The notes beneath the pieces were generated by a model that made no database searches, was not told the DNA's origin, and saw only the letters and a program-made list of their open reading frames with translations. Positions 44,832 through 53,457 of a DNA stretch of 64,000 nucleotides are shown here, piece by piece; positions within the stretch are counted from its first letter, which is position 1; the number at the start of each line of letters is the position of its first letter. Source of the stretch: Candidatus Lumbricidiphila eiseniae (lineage in GTDB: Bacteria > Actinomycetota > Actinomycetes > Actinomycetales > Microbacteriaceae); contig NAEP01000028.1 of the NCBI GenBank assembly GCA_002529645.1, positions 124,001 through 188,000 on the forward strand, in the 5' to 3' direction. The position numbers and the translations under genes were made by a program.

Positions 44832-46201
44832 ACGCGAGTGGACACCCACGGGTTGCCATCGCCTACGACTGTCTGTTTCCCGTCGACACCGGTGGTGGTG
44901 AGCGGGTGTATCGACGGATGGCGGAGTTGTTTGCTGAGCGTGGCGGTGAAGTCAGCTACCTCACGCGCGACGGACGAGAGCAACCGGATGCACCGTTCGC
45001 GGTGGTGGGACTGTGGAGGGGTGAGATCGCCGACAGGGAGGGCACTCGGCACTCGGGCGCGGCCCTTGGATTTGCGTGGGCGTTGTTCTGCCACCTCCTT
45101 ACGCACCGCCGCCGGTATGACCTCGTTGTGGTTGCGGCACTGCCCGTGCTCAATGTTCTCGGGGTGCGGTGCGCGCTGCTGGGCTCACGGGTTGTCATCG
45201 CGACGGATTGGTTGGAGATTTGGCACGCTCGCCGGTGGCGTGAGTATTCCGGTGCGGTGATCGGAACGGTGGCGTGGGTATTGCAGTGGTGTGGCATCCG
45301 GGTCGGTCATATTCAGAGCGTCAACAGTGACTTCACCCGTGCTCGGATGATTCGCTACCGGCCCCGCGCCGACCCGCTCGTGCTCGGGCTCATTGATCTG
45401 GTCGCCGGTTCGGTGGACGATATCAGGGTGGGTGGGGATGCCAGAGACGGGGGTGAGGCGGCCCGGGGCACTGAGGTCGGGGTCGGCGATGCCGGTGCGG
45501 CCGGGGTCGGCGATGCCGGTGCGGTCGGGGCGGCAGCCCGGGAGGCTGGAACCGGGGATTCTGCGCCGATGCCCGATGCCCCCACCAACCACCGGGCGCC
45601 GTTCATGCTCTCGATCGGACGACACATCCCCGATAAACAGATGGCGAGCCTTCCCGGTGCGCTCGCTCGTGCCCGCCGGGACATCCCGGAACTGGTGGCG
45701 GTGATCGCGGGCACCGGCCCGGACACCGACCTTATCCTCGCTGCCGCCCGTGACGAAGGGATGAGTGGGCAAATACAGCTGGTGGGGCGAGTCTCAGACA
45801 GGGAGATCGCGAGCCTGCTGAACTCGGCCGCGGTGCTTGTGCACCCGTCACGGCGGGAGGGGTTTGGACTGGTCATTGCGGAGGCGGCGGCACACGGAAC
45901 CCCGTCGGTGGTCGTTGCGGGCTCCGATAACGCGGCCGCCGAACTCGTGGTGAACGGCGTCAACGGGTTTGTCGCAGCCTCGGTAGCGCCGCACGAGATG
46001 GGCGGTGCGATTGTGCGTGTGCTGCGTGCAGATCGGTCGTTACGGGAGTCAACGCGCAGCTGGTTTGAGCGGGAACGTGTCACCCGATCGCTCGGCGGTT
46101 CGGTGGATGAGATTCTGCGGCGGTGGCAAGAGAGAGCGGGGGAGCGCTCGCCTCGCGCTACGCGGGGCGGGATGCCGCGACCAGAAGTCCTGCGCGAGTA
46201 G
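44828..46201 (+). CDS. Glycosyltransferase family 4 with low-complexity insertion
   Basis: 457 aa from GTG 44828. GT-B enzyme: N-terminal VAIAYDCLFPVDTGGGERVY binds acceptor, and the donor half has MLSIGRHIPDKQM near residue 260, VSDREIASLLNSAAVLVHPS and REGFGLVIAEAAAHGTPSVV near 340-360 (the E-x7-E motif). Between the two Rossmann domains (about residues 205-250) is a Gly/Ala/Asp-rich stretch made of a 24-bp DNA repeat (VGDAGAAG, VGDAGAVG). The last 44 bases overlap the next convergent gene. Confidence 0.87.
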   Translation: MNASGHPRVAIAYDCLFPVDTGGGERVYRRMAELFAERGGEVSYLTRDGREQPDAPFAVVGLWRGEIADREGTRHSGAALGFAWALFCHLLTHRRRYDLVVVAALPVLNVLGVRCALLGSRVVIATDWLEIWHARRWREYSGAVIGTVAWVLQWCGIRVGHIQSVNSDFTRARMIRYRPRADPLVLGLIDLVAGSVDDIRVGGDARDGGEAARGTEVGVGDAGAAGVGDAGAVGAAAREAGTGDSAPMPDAPTNHRAPFMLSIGRHIPDKQMASLPGALARARRDIPELVAVIAGTGPDTDLILAAARDEGMSGQIQLVGRVSDREIASLLNSAAVLVHPSRREGFGLVIAEAAAHGTPSVVVAGSDNAAAELVVNGVNGFVAASVAPHEMGGAIVRVLRADRSLRESTRSWFERERVTRSLGGSVDEILRRWQERAGERSPRATRGGMPRPEVLRE

Positions 46202-47288
46202 CGGTTGCCGTGGCATCCCACGAAAAGGTGGCGGCGCGGACAAGACCGGCGCGGGACATCTGATCGCGCAGTGCACTCGATGCGCACACCTCACGGATCG
46301 CGGCGGCGATGTTTGCCGGGTCGAGTGGATTAATGTACCGCGCAGCATCCCCGGTCACCTCGTGCAGCACGGGAAGGTCGGAGACGATGACCGGACACCC
46401 GCGCGCCATCGCTTCCAGCGGTGGCAGCCCGAATCCCTCGAAACGAGACGGGAACACGAGGGCGGTCGCGGTGGTGTAGAGATCGTCGAGGTCGGTGCGG
46501 CTGAGCCAGCCACGCAGTGACACCCACTTCTCCAGCCCGAGCCGCCTCACGTGTGGCGTGAGCGGGTCCCGACCGTGACTGCCCGTGATGGTGAGTGTGG
46601 GACGCTCGGCAGAATCGATGAGGGCAAGCGCATCAAGCAGGGTGGTGAACCCCTTGTGGGGCATCCGGTTCCCGACGGCGACAAGGTGGGGGCGAGCTGG
46701 TGTGGGGTGCACCGGTACGGTTGCCGGGCTCGCTGCACGCACGCCGCTTGTGTGGCGGGGTGGCGGATTGCCGGCGAGCGGTATCACCTCGACCCGATCC
46801 CGCGGCACCCCCAGGATCGCAACAATGTCTTGCGCGGAGGCCTCGCTCACGGTGAGCACGCGGGTGGCCGCGCGGGCGGCACCCCGAATCATCCATCGAA
46901 TAGCGCCTGAATATGCCCCCGGTACCCACTCCGGGTGCCGAAACGCGAGCAGATCGTGCACGGTGATCACAAGCGGCACCGGGGATGATCGAGGCCCGAA
47001 GTTGGCCGGAGCGTGCACGACATCGGCGCGCACCCGGCGTGCCCAGCGGCGTACCGCCCCGAGTTCGCCGCGTGCCCACGCAACCCGGTTGTCACCACTG
47101 ATACCAGAGTCGATGAGGTGACCGGGAAACCACGGTGCCCCGGTTGCGCTGAGCTCCGTTGACGCGAGACCGAGAAAGCTCAGCTCCGGGTCATCCGCAC
47201 GGAACCGGGAGTAGACCTCGCGGACGTAGGATTCCATACCGCCCTTTGTTCCGGTGTAGAAGAGCAGATCAACGAGGACGCGAGTCAT
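46158..47288 (-). CDS. Glycosyltransferase family 4 (mannosyltransferase-like)
   Basis: 376 aa GT-B protein. VDLLFYTGTKGGMESYVREV at the start, the HDLLAFRHPEW acceptor loop near residue 110, VAVGNRMPHKGFTTLLDAL near 205, SLRGWLSRTDLDDLYTTATA and SRFEGFGLPPLEAMARGCPV near 280-300. Similar to mannosyl- or rhamnosyltransferases of the WbaZ type. The ATG overlaps the upstream flippase-like gene stop (ATGA). Tail-to-tail overlap of 44 bases with the previous glycosyltransferase. Confidence 0.86.
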   Translation of the reverse strand: MTRVLVDLLFYTGTKGGMESYVREVYSRFRADDPELSFLGLASTELSATGAPWFPGHLIDSGISGDNRVAWARGELGAVRRWARRVRADVVHAPANFGPRSSPVPLVITVHDLLAFRHPEWVPGAYSGAIRWMIRGAARAATRVLTVSEASAQDIVAILGVPRDRVEVIPLAGNPPPRHTSGVRAASPATVPVHPTPARPHLVAVGNRMPHKGFTTLLDALALIDSAERPTLTITGSHGRDPLTPHVRRLGLEKWVSLRGWLSRTDLDDLYTTATALVFPSRFEGFGLPPLEAMARGCPVIVSDLPVLHEVTGDAARYINPLDPANIAAAIREVCASSALRDQMSRAGLVRAATFSWDATATATRAGLLVAASRPA

Positions 47289-48487
47289 AAGGCCACCGAC
47301 CCCGGTTGCTGCTCGGGTGTGCGCCTCGGTTCTGACCCGTGCCGTCGCCGTGCCGCCTCATAGATGCCCGCCGACGCAAGCTCGGCGACAAGCAGCGCGG
47401 CAAACACCGTCGAGAGCCCACCGATTTCCGTTGCGGTGCTCAACCACGGCCCCAGCGCAGCCAACCCCAGCGTCATGGCCGACACTCCGGCCCGCAGAAA
47501 CGTGAGGAGTCGCACGGCACCCGAGCGACGTAAAGCTGTGAACGGCAGTGTTGTGAGCAGCGACGCAGCCCGCCACGCGCAGGCCAGTAACAGGGGCAGT
47601 AGCGTCGGCTGCGACATCCAGGCCTCACCAAACACACACCGAAACACCCCGGTGAGCTGCAGCGCCACGAGCACCGCGACAGCGGCACACAGGGATGCCG
47701 CGGACACCACAACATCGAGTCGGGAGTGTTCCTTCAACAACCGCAGTCGCATGAAATTCAGCGGGATGGCAAGCAGTCCGGACACCGTTGAGAGTGCCGT
47801 GAACAGCACCGCATTGTGGGCACCGAGGACGGCGAGGATGACGACATTGATCAGGGGCGCGACCGCGCCACTGATCGCCGTGTCGGCCAGGACCCAGCCG
47901 AGCACATGCGGGTGCGCGCGGCTCGAACGGTGCGGGACGGGCAGACACCGGATGAGCGTCGCAAGAGCGATCCCTGCCAGCAATGGAACGAGCGCCCACC
48001 GCGCCCCGGTAAAGCCCGCGAGAACACCGGCCAGTGCGCCACTACCGACGGCGATCGACGCAAAAATTTCCCGGCGATCGAGGCGTTCAGCGACCGAGAC
48101 ACCGCGGCCCACCTCCAGCGCGGCCAGCATGACCGGCAGTCCGAGCGCGAGGATGAGCGCGTTCGGCGGGACAAAGACAAGGACAAGGGCGGTAAGCACA
48201 GCGAACAGGCCGAACCACCGGGGGAAGGTGACGCGGCGATCCGTGCCGGCTGAGCTCAATCGCGACTCCACAACGATCGCTGACCCGAGCTGCCCGGCAA
48301 AGGTTGCCAGCAGGACCGCGACCGCGAGATACCCCTGCTCGGGAACAGAGAACAGGCGCGCAGCGATGGAGACCGTTGCGGCGGGGATAACCGCGAGGGT
48401 AACGCCACCCGCGAGGGTGACAAGACTCAGCGCAGCGTGGCCGAGGTGGGGTCGCTTTGCGGTGGTCGAGGGTGCCGCGTCGGTCAC
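47285..48487 (-). CDS. Polysaccharide-associated membrane protein (flippase-like)
   Basis: 400 aa from GTG 48487 with about twelve hydrophobic segments and short loops, similar in size and helix layout to the Wzx/MATE-type oligosaccharide flippase superfamily, though no specific motif is decisive. Flanked by GTGA and ATGA overlaps with two glycosyltransferases, so it belongs to the same unit. Together with the Wzm/Wzt pair the cluster may therefore serve two different polymers or substrates. Confidence 0.65.
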   Translation of the reverse strand: MTDAAPSTTAKRPHLGHAALSLVTLAGGVTLAVIPAATVSIAARLFSVPEQGYLAVAVLLATFAGQLGSAIVVESRLSSAGTDRRVTFPRWFGLFAVLTALVLVFVPPNALILALGLPVMLAALEVGRGVSVAERLDRREIFASIAVGSGALAGVLAGFTGARWALVPLLAGIALATLIRCLPVPHRSSRAHPHVLGWVLADTAISGAVAPLINVVILAVLGAHNAVLFTALSTVSGLLAIPLNFMRLRLLKEHSRLDVVVSAASLCAAVAVLVALQLTGVFRCVFGEAWMSQPTLLPLLLACAWRAASLLTTLPFTALRRSGAVRLLTFLRAGVSAMTLGLAALGPWLSTATEIGGLSTVFAALLVAELASAGIYEAARRRHGSEPRRTPEQQPGSVAL

Positions 48488-49365
48488 CTTGTCACCGCCG
48501 CTGTCGCACCGTCGCCGAGCGTGCGACCGAGTGCACCCTCGGTGCGTCCGAGAAACACCCACCACCCGTCGAGCACGGTGTTAGTGGCCCGGTGCCGCAA
48601 CCCGAACGCGAGCCCACCGACGGTGAATGCCGCGCGCCACCAGAACGGGTAACGGTGGCGCGCCACGACACGTCCCATGCCTCGGCCATAGGCTCGAAGC
48701 TTCCGCCGTCGCTCACGGGTCGACAGCCCCGCCGGGTCGGCGACCCCACCCACCGTGATGTGCGCGGGCAACCAGGTGAAGGATGCCGCGACATCGGGAC
48801 GCGTGACCCGCAACCGCAGCAACAGGTCCGTCGCCTCCCCCGCCTGCCACGGACTGAGCGCTCCCGTGCCGAGCAGCGGGTCGAAGCCACCGATCTGATC
48901 AAACAGGGATCGCCGAATGAGTATCCCCATCTCGATGACCTGCCAGACGTTCCAGATGGTGAGCGAGCTTCCGGGCGGTGGCAGCACAAACTTGGGGCCG
49001 TGCTCATCCACGATGGTCAGGGCACCGACACCACCCTCTCCGTTCCCCATTGCCGCTCGCACGGCCGCGAGGGTGCCGGGCGGAAACCACGTCGTGTCGT
49101 TGGGGAAGTGCAGCAACCGATCGCCCGGTGGGAGGGCGGCCACGCCGACGTTTCGGCCCCGGGCCGCGCCCGGCGCGGAGGTTGTGACGGTGATCGGCCA
49201 CGGGGCATCCCGAAACCGGTTGGCGAGAGCGGTGACCTCGGCCAGACGCTGCTGCGCGACAATAACAACATGATCATCACCGGTTAGCTGATCTGTGAGC
49301 GAGCGGAGAAGTCGCTCCAGCGGCTCGGTGCGACCGAGCGTCGAGACCACCAGCCCGATATTCAT
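48484..49365 (-). CDS. Glycosyltransferase family 2
   Basis: 293 aa. NIGLVVSTLGRTEPLERLLR at the start, VVIVAQQ, then GAARGRNVGVAALPPGDRLL near residue 80 with a metal motif variant FPNDTTWFPPG, and a donor half with GVGALTIVDEHG. The usual DxD is ND-x-x here, so metal binding may differ. First gene of the three-gene reverse unit (GT2, flippase-like, GT4). Divergent from the next transferase across 103 bases with a direct repeat. Confidence 0.8.
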   Translation of the reverse strand: MNIGLVVSTLGRTEPLERLLRSLTDQLTGDDHVVIVAQQRLAEVTALANRFRDAPWPITVTTSAPGAARGRNVGVAALPPGDRLLHFPNDTTWFPPGTLAAVRAAMGNGEGGVGALTIVDEHGPKFVLPPPGSSLTIWNVWQVIEMGILIRRSLFDQIGGFDPLLGTGALSPWQAGEATDLLLRLRVTRPDVAASFTWLPAHITVGGVADPAGLSTRERRRKLRAYGRGMGRVVARHRYPFWWRAAFTVGGLAFGLRHRATNTVLDGWWVFLGRTEGALGRTLGDGATAAVTR

Positions 49366-49394
49366 GTCACCCTATTCTGTACGATTGGGCACGC

Positions 49395-49468
49395 ACCCGC
49401 GTACCGACAGGACAGCCGTCGCATCACCATATACGTAGTAGTACGACCCGCGTACCGACAGGACAGCC
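49395..49468. repeat. 23-bp direct repeat, 51-bp spacing, between divergent glycosyltransferase genes
   Basis: 49395-49417 and 49446-49468 are identical (core CGCGTACCGACAGGACAGCC). The second copy ends one base before the ATG of the next gene. Spacing is 51 bp, so it does not follow the 61-bp pattern seen elsewhere; it could be a double regulator site or a tandem duplication. Confidence 0.85.
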
Positions 49469-50641
49469 ATGCCCACACCCACCCCCTCCGTCGAACTCTC
49501 CATCGTCATGCCGTGCCTCAACGAGGCCGAAACGCTCGCGGTCTGTATTGATAAAGCGCAGGAGTACCTGCAGCGATCCGGTATCGTGGGCGAGGTTATC
49601 GTTGCCGACAACGGTTCGACTGATGGCTCGCAGGACATCGCCCGCGCGCACGGAGCTCGAGTGATTGATGTCCCCACTAAGGGCTACGGTGCCGCGCTCA
49701 TGGGCGGCATTGACGGTGCACGTGGAACGTACATCATCATGGGTGACGCTGACGACAGCTACAACTTCGCCAACCTCGACCCGTTCGTGGAGCGCCTTCG
49801 CGCCGGTGATGAACTCGTGATGGGCAACCGCTTCCGCGGCGGAATTGCCAAGGGCGCCATGCCTCCACTGCACAAATACCTCGGCAATCCGGTGCTCTCG
49901 TGGATCGGACGGTTGCTGTTTCGCTCACCCATCAAAGACTTTCACTGCGGTCTACGCGGTTTTAATCGGAAATCGATTCTTGAACTGCACCTGCAAACCA
50001 CGGGCATGGAGTTCGCGAGCGAGGTTGTTGTGAAGGCAACCCTCGGCGGCCTGCGGGTGTCCGAGGTTCCCACGACGCTCGACAAAGACGGTCGCAGCCG
50101 TCCGCCACACCTGCGGAGCTGGCGTGACGGCTGGCGTCACCTGCGGTTCCTGCTCATTTTCAGCCCCCGCTGGCTTTTTCTTATTCCCGGTGCGATTGGG
50201 TTTCTGTTCGGGTTTATTGGTGCCGGAATTCTTGCGTTTGGCCCGGTATCGTTTCAGGGAATCGGGTTTGATCTGCAGACTCAGGTGTACCTGGCCGCGC
50301 TGACGACCGTGGGATATCAGGCGGTGCTTTTCGCTATCCTCATTAAGATTTACGCTCAACACGAGGGTTACAATATTCCCCGCTCTCGCAGTTTTGATCG
50401 GCTTGAGAAACGCATCAGCCTTGAATCCGGCGCTATCGTCGGGCTTATCCTGTTCCTTATCGGTCTCGCCATTGCGATCGTACAGCTTGTGACGTGGGGC
50501 AGCGTGAAGTTCGGCGCCCTCGACGGACAGACGACCATCCACTCGGCTGTACTCGCGGCACTTCTCATGATTCTCGGTGCCCAAACGATCATGGCGGGCA
50601 TGTTCCTGGGTGCGCTCAAGGTCGGGTTGCGGCGCGGTTAG
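49469..50641 (+). CDS. Polyprenyl-phosphate glycosyltransferase (DPM/GtrB-like) with membrane tail
   Basis: 390 aa. GT2 domain of the dolichol-phosphate mannose synthase type: LSIVMPCLNEAETLAVCI, IVADNGSTDGSQDIA, GDADDSYNFANLDP near residue 90, and DFHCGLRGFNRKSILEL near 157. Four hydrophobic helices follow (about residues 233-262, 277-297, 327-350, 360-383). These proteins load sugars on undecaprenyl phosphate, often working with a GtrA protein, one of which is encoded at 28086-28676. Confidence 0.87.
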   Translation: MPTPTPSVELSIVMPCLNEAETLAVCIDKAQEYLQRSGIVGEVIVADNGSTDGSQDIARAHGARVIDVPTKGYGAALMGGIDGARGTYIIMGDADDSYNFANLDPFVERLRAGDELVMGNRFRGGIAKGAMPPLHKYLGNPVLSWIGRLLFRSPIKDFHCGLRGFNRKSILELHLQTTGMEFASEVVVKATLGGLRVSEVPTTLDKDGRSRPPHLRSWRDGWRHLRFLLIFSPRWLFLIPGAIGFLFGFIGAGILAFGPVSFQGIGFDLQTQVYLAALTTVGYQAVLFAILIKIYAQHEGYNIPRSRSFDRLEKRISLESGAIVGLILFLIGLAIAIVQLVTWGSVKFGALDGQTTIHSAVLAALLMILGAQTIMAGMFLGALKVGLRRG

Positions 50642-50653
50642 CACCGGTACGAG

Positions 50654-51769
50654 ATGGATGCCTCGGAGTCAGTGCGCGCGGCGGCGACGACCGCTCCGCG
50701 GGCGGCGACGGTGTCGGTCGCGCTGTGCACCCACAACGGCGAGCGGTTCGTGGCGCAGCAGGTGCGCAGCATCCTGACCCAAACCCACCCGGTGGTGCAA
50801 ATTGTTGTGTCCGACGATGCCTCGACCGATGAGACGGTGGCGGTGGTCGAGCGGTGCGTGGCGGAACATCGAACGGCGGGCGGTGCCATCGATCTCGTTG
50901 TGCTGCGCAACAAGATCGCACTCGGGGTGACAGCAAACTTTCAGCAGGCCCTGCGTGCCACCTCGGGCGAGCTTGTTGCACTCAGCGATCAGGATGATGT
51001 GTGGCATCCCGACCGTATCGCCCGAGCCGTTGCGGTGTCGGTGTCTCGACCGGGGATTGAGCTGGTGGCCGGTGACGCTCGGGTGGTCGACAGCGCGGGG
51101 CATCCGGTCGGTGCGACCCTTTTTGAGTCGCTCGGTGTGAACCGTGACGTGCAGCACCGACTCGGCACTGAGAATGCCCTCGACGAGCTGCTCAAACGCA
51201 ACCTGCTGACCGGTGCCACCATGCTCGTCACACGATCGCTCATCGACCGCGCCGGGCAGATGCCGACCTCGTGGCTGCACGACGAATGGCTCGCGATTGT
51301 TGCAGCCACGAGCGCGGGTATCGCGGTCTGTTCCGAGCCGCTTATTGACTATCGCCAACACGGTGGCAACCAGATCGGCGTTGAGCAACTGGGCGTGCGT
51401 GGCAAGATTGGTCGGCTTAGGATGCCCCGCACCGCCCGCAATGCACGACTGCTGAACCGGGCGCGCGATCTTGCGCGACAGCTGCCGACAGCTGCTGTGG
51501 GTCAGCGGTCTGGGTGTTCCGAGGCATCCACTGGGGTACCCGACCCGATGGCGGCGGGGAGACCGGTTGGGGGTGCGACCGATCGGGGTCTCGAGGAGCT
51601 TGGGTCGGTGCTGGCAGAAAAACTCGCACACGAGCAGGTGCGCAGTGCCCTGCCGCGTCATCGCCTCGCACGGATCGTGCCGGTGTGGCGGGAGTGGCAA
51701 ACCGGGCGCTACGCGCGCTTTGGTCTTGGTGCGCAGGATATTTTTCGCGATCTTGTGCAGCCGGACTAG
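50654..51769 (+). CDS. Glycosyltransferase family 2
   Basis: 371 aa. VSVALCTHNGERFVAQQVRS, VVSDDASTDETV, LGVTANFQQALRATSGELVA and the metal motif ALSDQDDVWHPDRI near residue 115, typical of rhamnosyl/galactosyltransferases from surface glycan clusters; WLHDEWLAIVAA near 208 and QHGGNQIG also fit. About 40 low-complexity residues (285-325, Gly/Thr/Ser-rich) interrupt the C-terminal part. It follows the previous gene by 12 bases and ends the glycan cluster. Confidence 0.85.
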   Translation: MDASESVRAAATTAPRAATVSVALCTHNGERFVAQQVRSILTQTHPVVQIVVSDDASTDETVAVVERCVAEHRTAGGAIDLVVLRNKIALGVTANFQQALRATSGELVALSDQDDVWHPDRIARAVAVSVSRPGIELVAGDARVVDSAGHPVGATLFESLGVNRDVQHRLGTENALDELLKRNLLTGATMLVTRSLIDRAGQMPTSWLHDEWLAIVAATSAGIAVCSEPLIDYRQHGGNQIGVEQLGVRGKIGRLRMPRTARNARLLNRARDLARQLPTAAVGQRSGCSEASTGVPDPMAAGRPVGGATDRGLEELGSVLAEKLAHEQVRSALPRHRLARIVPVWREWQTGRYARFGLGAQDIFRDLVQPD

Positions 51770-51802
51770 CGGTTTGCCCGGACCGCTGTCATCGTGACGG
51801 CG

Positions 51803-52792
51803 TCAACGAAGACCCTCATCGTGAGTGAGTTCTGCGGCAGAGGCACGGAACGCATCGACCCTGTCCGGTGAAAGTTCACCGGCATCAGAACCGAGACCAG
51901 CCAGCGTCAGTGCCGCTGCGGCCGCGCCGATTCGCGCCGATTCGACGGGGTTCTCACCGCGGAGGGCTCCGAGCATGACACCGGCGACGAAGGCATCACC
52001 GCATCCGGTGCTGTCTACCGGCATCGCGGCGAAGGCGGGTACAGTCTCGATCTGGTTTTTTGTGGCGACCAGTGCGCCGCGTTCGCCGCAGGTGACGTAG
52101 ACGCACCCGGCACCCAGTTCAACGAGCTGCTGTGCCGCCCGGAACGGGTCGGACTGCCCTGTCAGGCGCATGGCCTCGGCGTCGTTCGGGAAGAACGCGT
52201 CAACGTGCGGGAGGACAAGACCTGCCAGATCGAGCGCATCGTCGCGCTTGATTCCCAGGCAGTCCAGCGTTCTGAAGGCTCCGCCGCGACCTGCGGCGGA
52301 GAGAAGCTCCGCCATCGGCTTGCCGTCGAGTCCCGGAAGTGCGGTCATGCCCCCGATGTGGACAATGTCAGATGATCGAAGAACCTCCTCCGGTACGTCT
52401 GCGAGCTCGAGGAGCCTGTTGGCACCGATCACATGCCACGCGGGCCGTTGACCGGACGAGTCGATCGGAAGGATGCTCGCCGCAGTCTGGACCCGGCCTG
52501 TTTGTCGCATGAGATCCGTGAGCACACCCTCTTCCTGTAGCGTGCGCAGAACGAAATCTCCGGCCGCATCCTCCCCCACGACGCCGATAGCCGTGACCGT
52601 CATACCGAGCCGGGACATGTTCACTGCGGTTCCACCGGCGCTACCGGCGACGGTGACCTTGATCTCGTCGATGAGCTGGGTTGTCTGGCCCTTCGGCAGC
52701 GAATCCACCGGACGGCCGAGAATATCGAGGATGTAGGACCCAATGCTGGTGCAGGACCAGCCGACTCGTGGCTCGGGAACAGTGGCGGACAT
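51803..52792 (-). CDS. PfkB-family carbohydrate kinase
   Basis: 329 aa ribokinase-fold enzyme. GSAGGTAVNMSRLGMTVTAI near residue 50 is the N-terminal PfkB signature and DSTGCGDAFVAGVMLGALRG near 265 the C-terminal one, with catalytic Asp in GCGDAF. The substrate pocket is not diagnostic. The start overlaps the aldolase gene stop by one base (TAATG). With a class II aldolase and an aminotransferase in the same unit, it probably phosphorylates a deaminated sugar-like intermediate before cleavage. Confidence 0.87.
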   Translation of the reverse strand: MSATVPEPRVGWSCTSIGSYILDILGRPVDSLPKGQTTQLIDEIKVTVAGSAGGTAVNMSRLGMTVTAIGVVGEDAAGDFVLRTLQEEGVLTDLMRQTGRVQTAASILPIDSSGQRPAWHVIGANRLLELADVPEEVLRSSDIVHIGGMTALPGLDGKPMAELLSAAGRGGAFRTLDCLGIKRDDALDLAGLVLPHVDAFFPNDAEAMRLTGQSDPFRAAQQLVELGAGCVYVTCGERGALVATKNQIETVPAFAAMPVDSTGCGDAFVAGVMLGALRGENPVESARIGAAAAALTLAGLGSDAGELSPDRVDAFRASAAELTHDEGLR

Positions 52793-53457
52793 TATTCCTC
52801 CGTCGAGTACGTCTGAATACGCATGCGTTCTGCGGCGTGTGTCATCTCCTCCCGGCTGAGACGCCGGGTCGCGCCGGATGCCAGAGCAAGATAAGAAAGC
52901 TCAGCGAGCCAGTCGAGAAGGATGGCCCGATCAACTGCCTGGGTCAGGCTGTCGCCGATGCTGACGGCTCCGTGATGGCGAAGAACTGCGCCGTGACGCT
53001 CAGCGCCGAGCGCCTGTCCGACTGCGACCGCTAACTCTTCGGAGCCGAAAGGTTGATAGTCGACGACGGGGATGCTGTCGCCGATCATGGCGGCTGCGTA
53101 GTGCACATTCGGCAGCTCATCACAGAGCAGTGATGCTGCCACGGCGGCTTTCGAGTGGGTGTGGACGACGAACCGGGTGTCGCGGACGGCGTGCACGGCG
53201 CGGTGCAGGTGGATTTCCGAGGTGGGCCCGGCTTGTCCCGTTCCTTCCACCCGCCCATCGTCATGAACAAAATAGAGGTCTGCTGTGGTTAGTTCGCCGA
53301 GACGCGCGCGCCGTCCAGTGACCCACACACCACCGGTTGTGCGGGCACTCAGGTTTCCTGCACTTGCGGGCACCAGCCCCGCTTCGTGGACGCGCCGTCC
53401 GATCTCAATGAGCGCTTCGGCGTCGTGGGATGCCGACTGTGCGTTGCCGGGGTTCAT
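52792..53457 (-). CDS. Class II aldolase/adducin family protein
   Basis: 221 aa zinc aldolase fold (L-fuculose-phosphate/ribulose-phosphate type). PASAGNLSARTTGGVWVTGR near residue 33 is the phosphate-binding loop, VHTHSKAAVAASLL near 97 contributes two zinc histidines and LRHHGAVSIGDSL near 158 the third. Expected to cleave or epimerise a phosphorylated ketose or sugar acid. ATGA overlap with the aminotransferase upstream and TAATG overlap with the kinase downstream indicate one translation-coupled operon. Confidence 0.88.
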   Translation of the reverse strand: MNPGNAQSASHDAEALIEIGRRVHEAGLVPASAGNLSARTTGGVWVTGRRARLGELTTADLYFVHDDGRVEGTGQAGPTSEIHLHRAVHAVRDTRFVVHTHSKAAVAASLLCDELPNVHYAAAMIGDSIPVVDYQPFGSEELAVAVGQALGAERHGAVLRHHGAVSIGDSLTQAVDRAILLDWLAELSYLALASGATRRLSREEMTHAAERMRIQTYSTEE

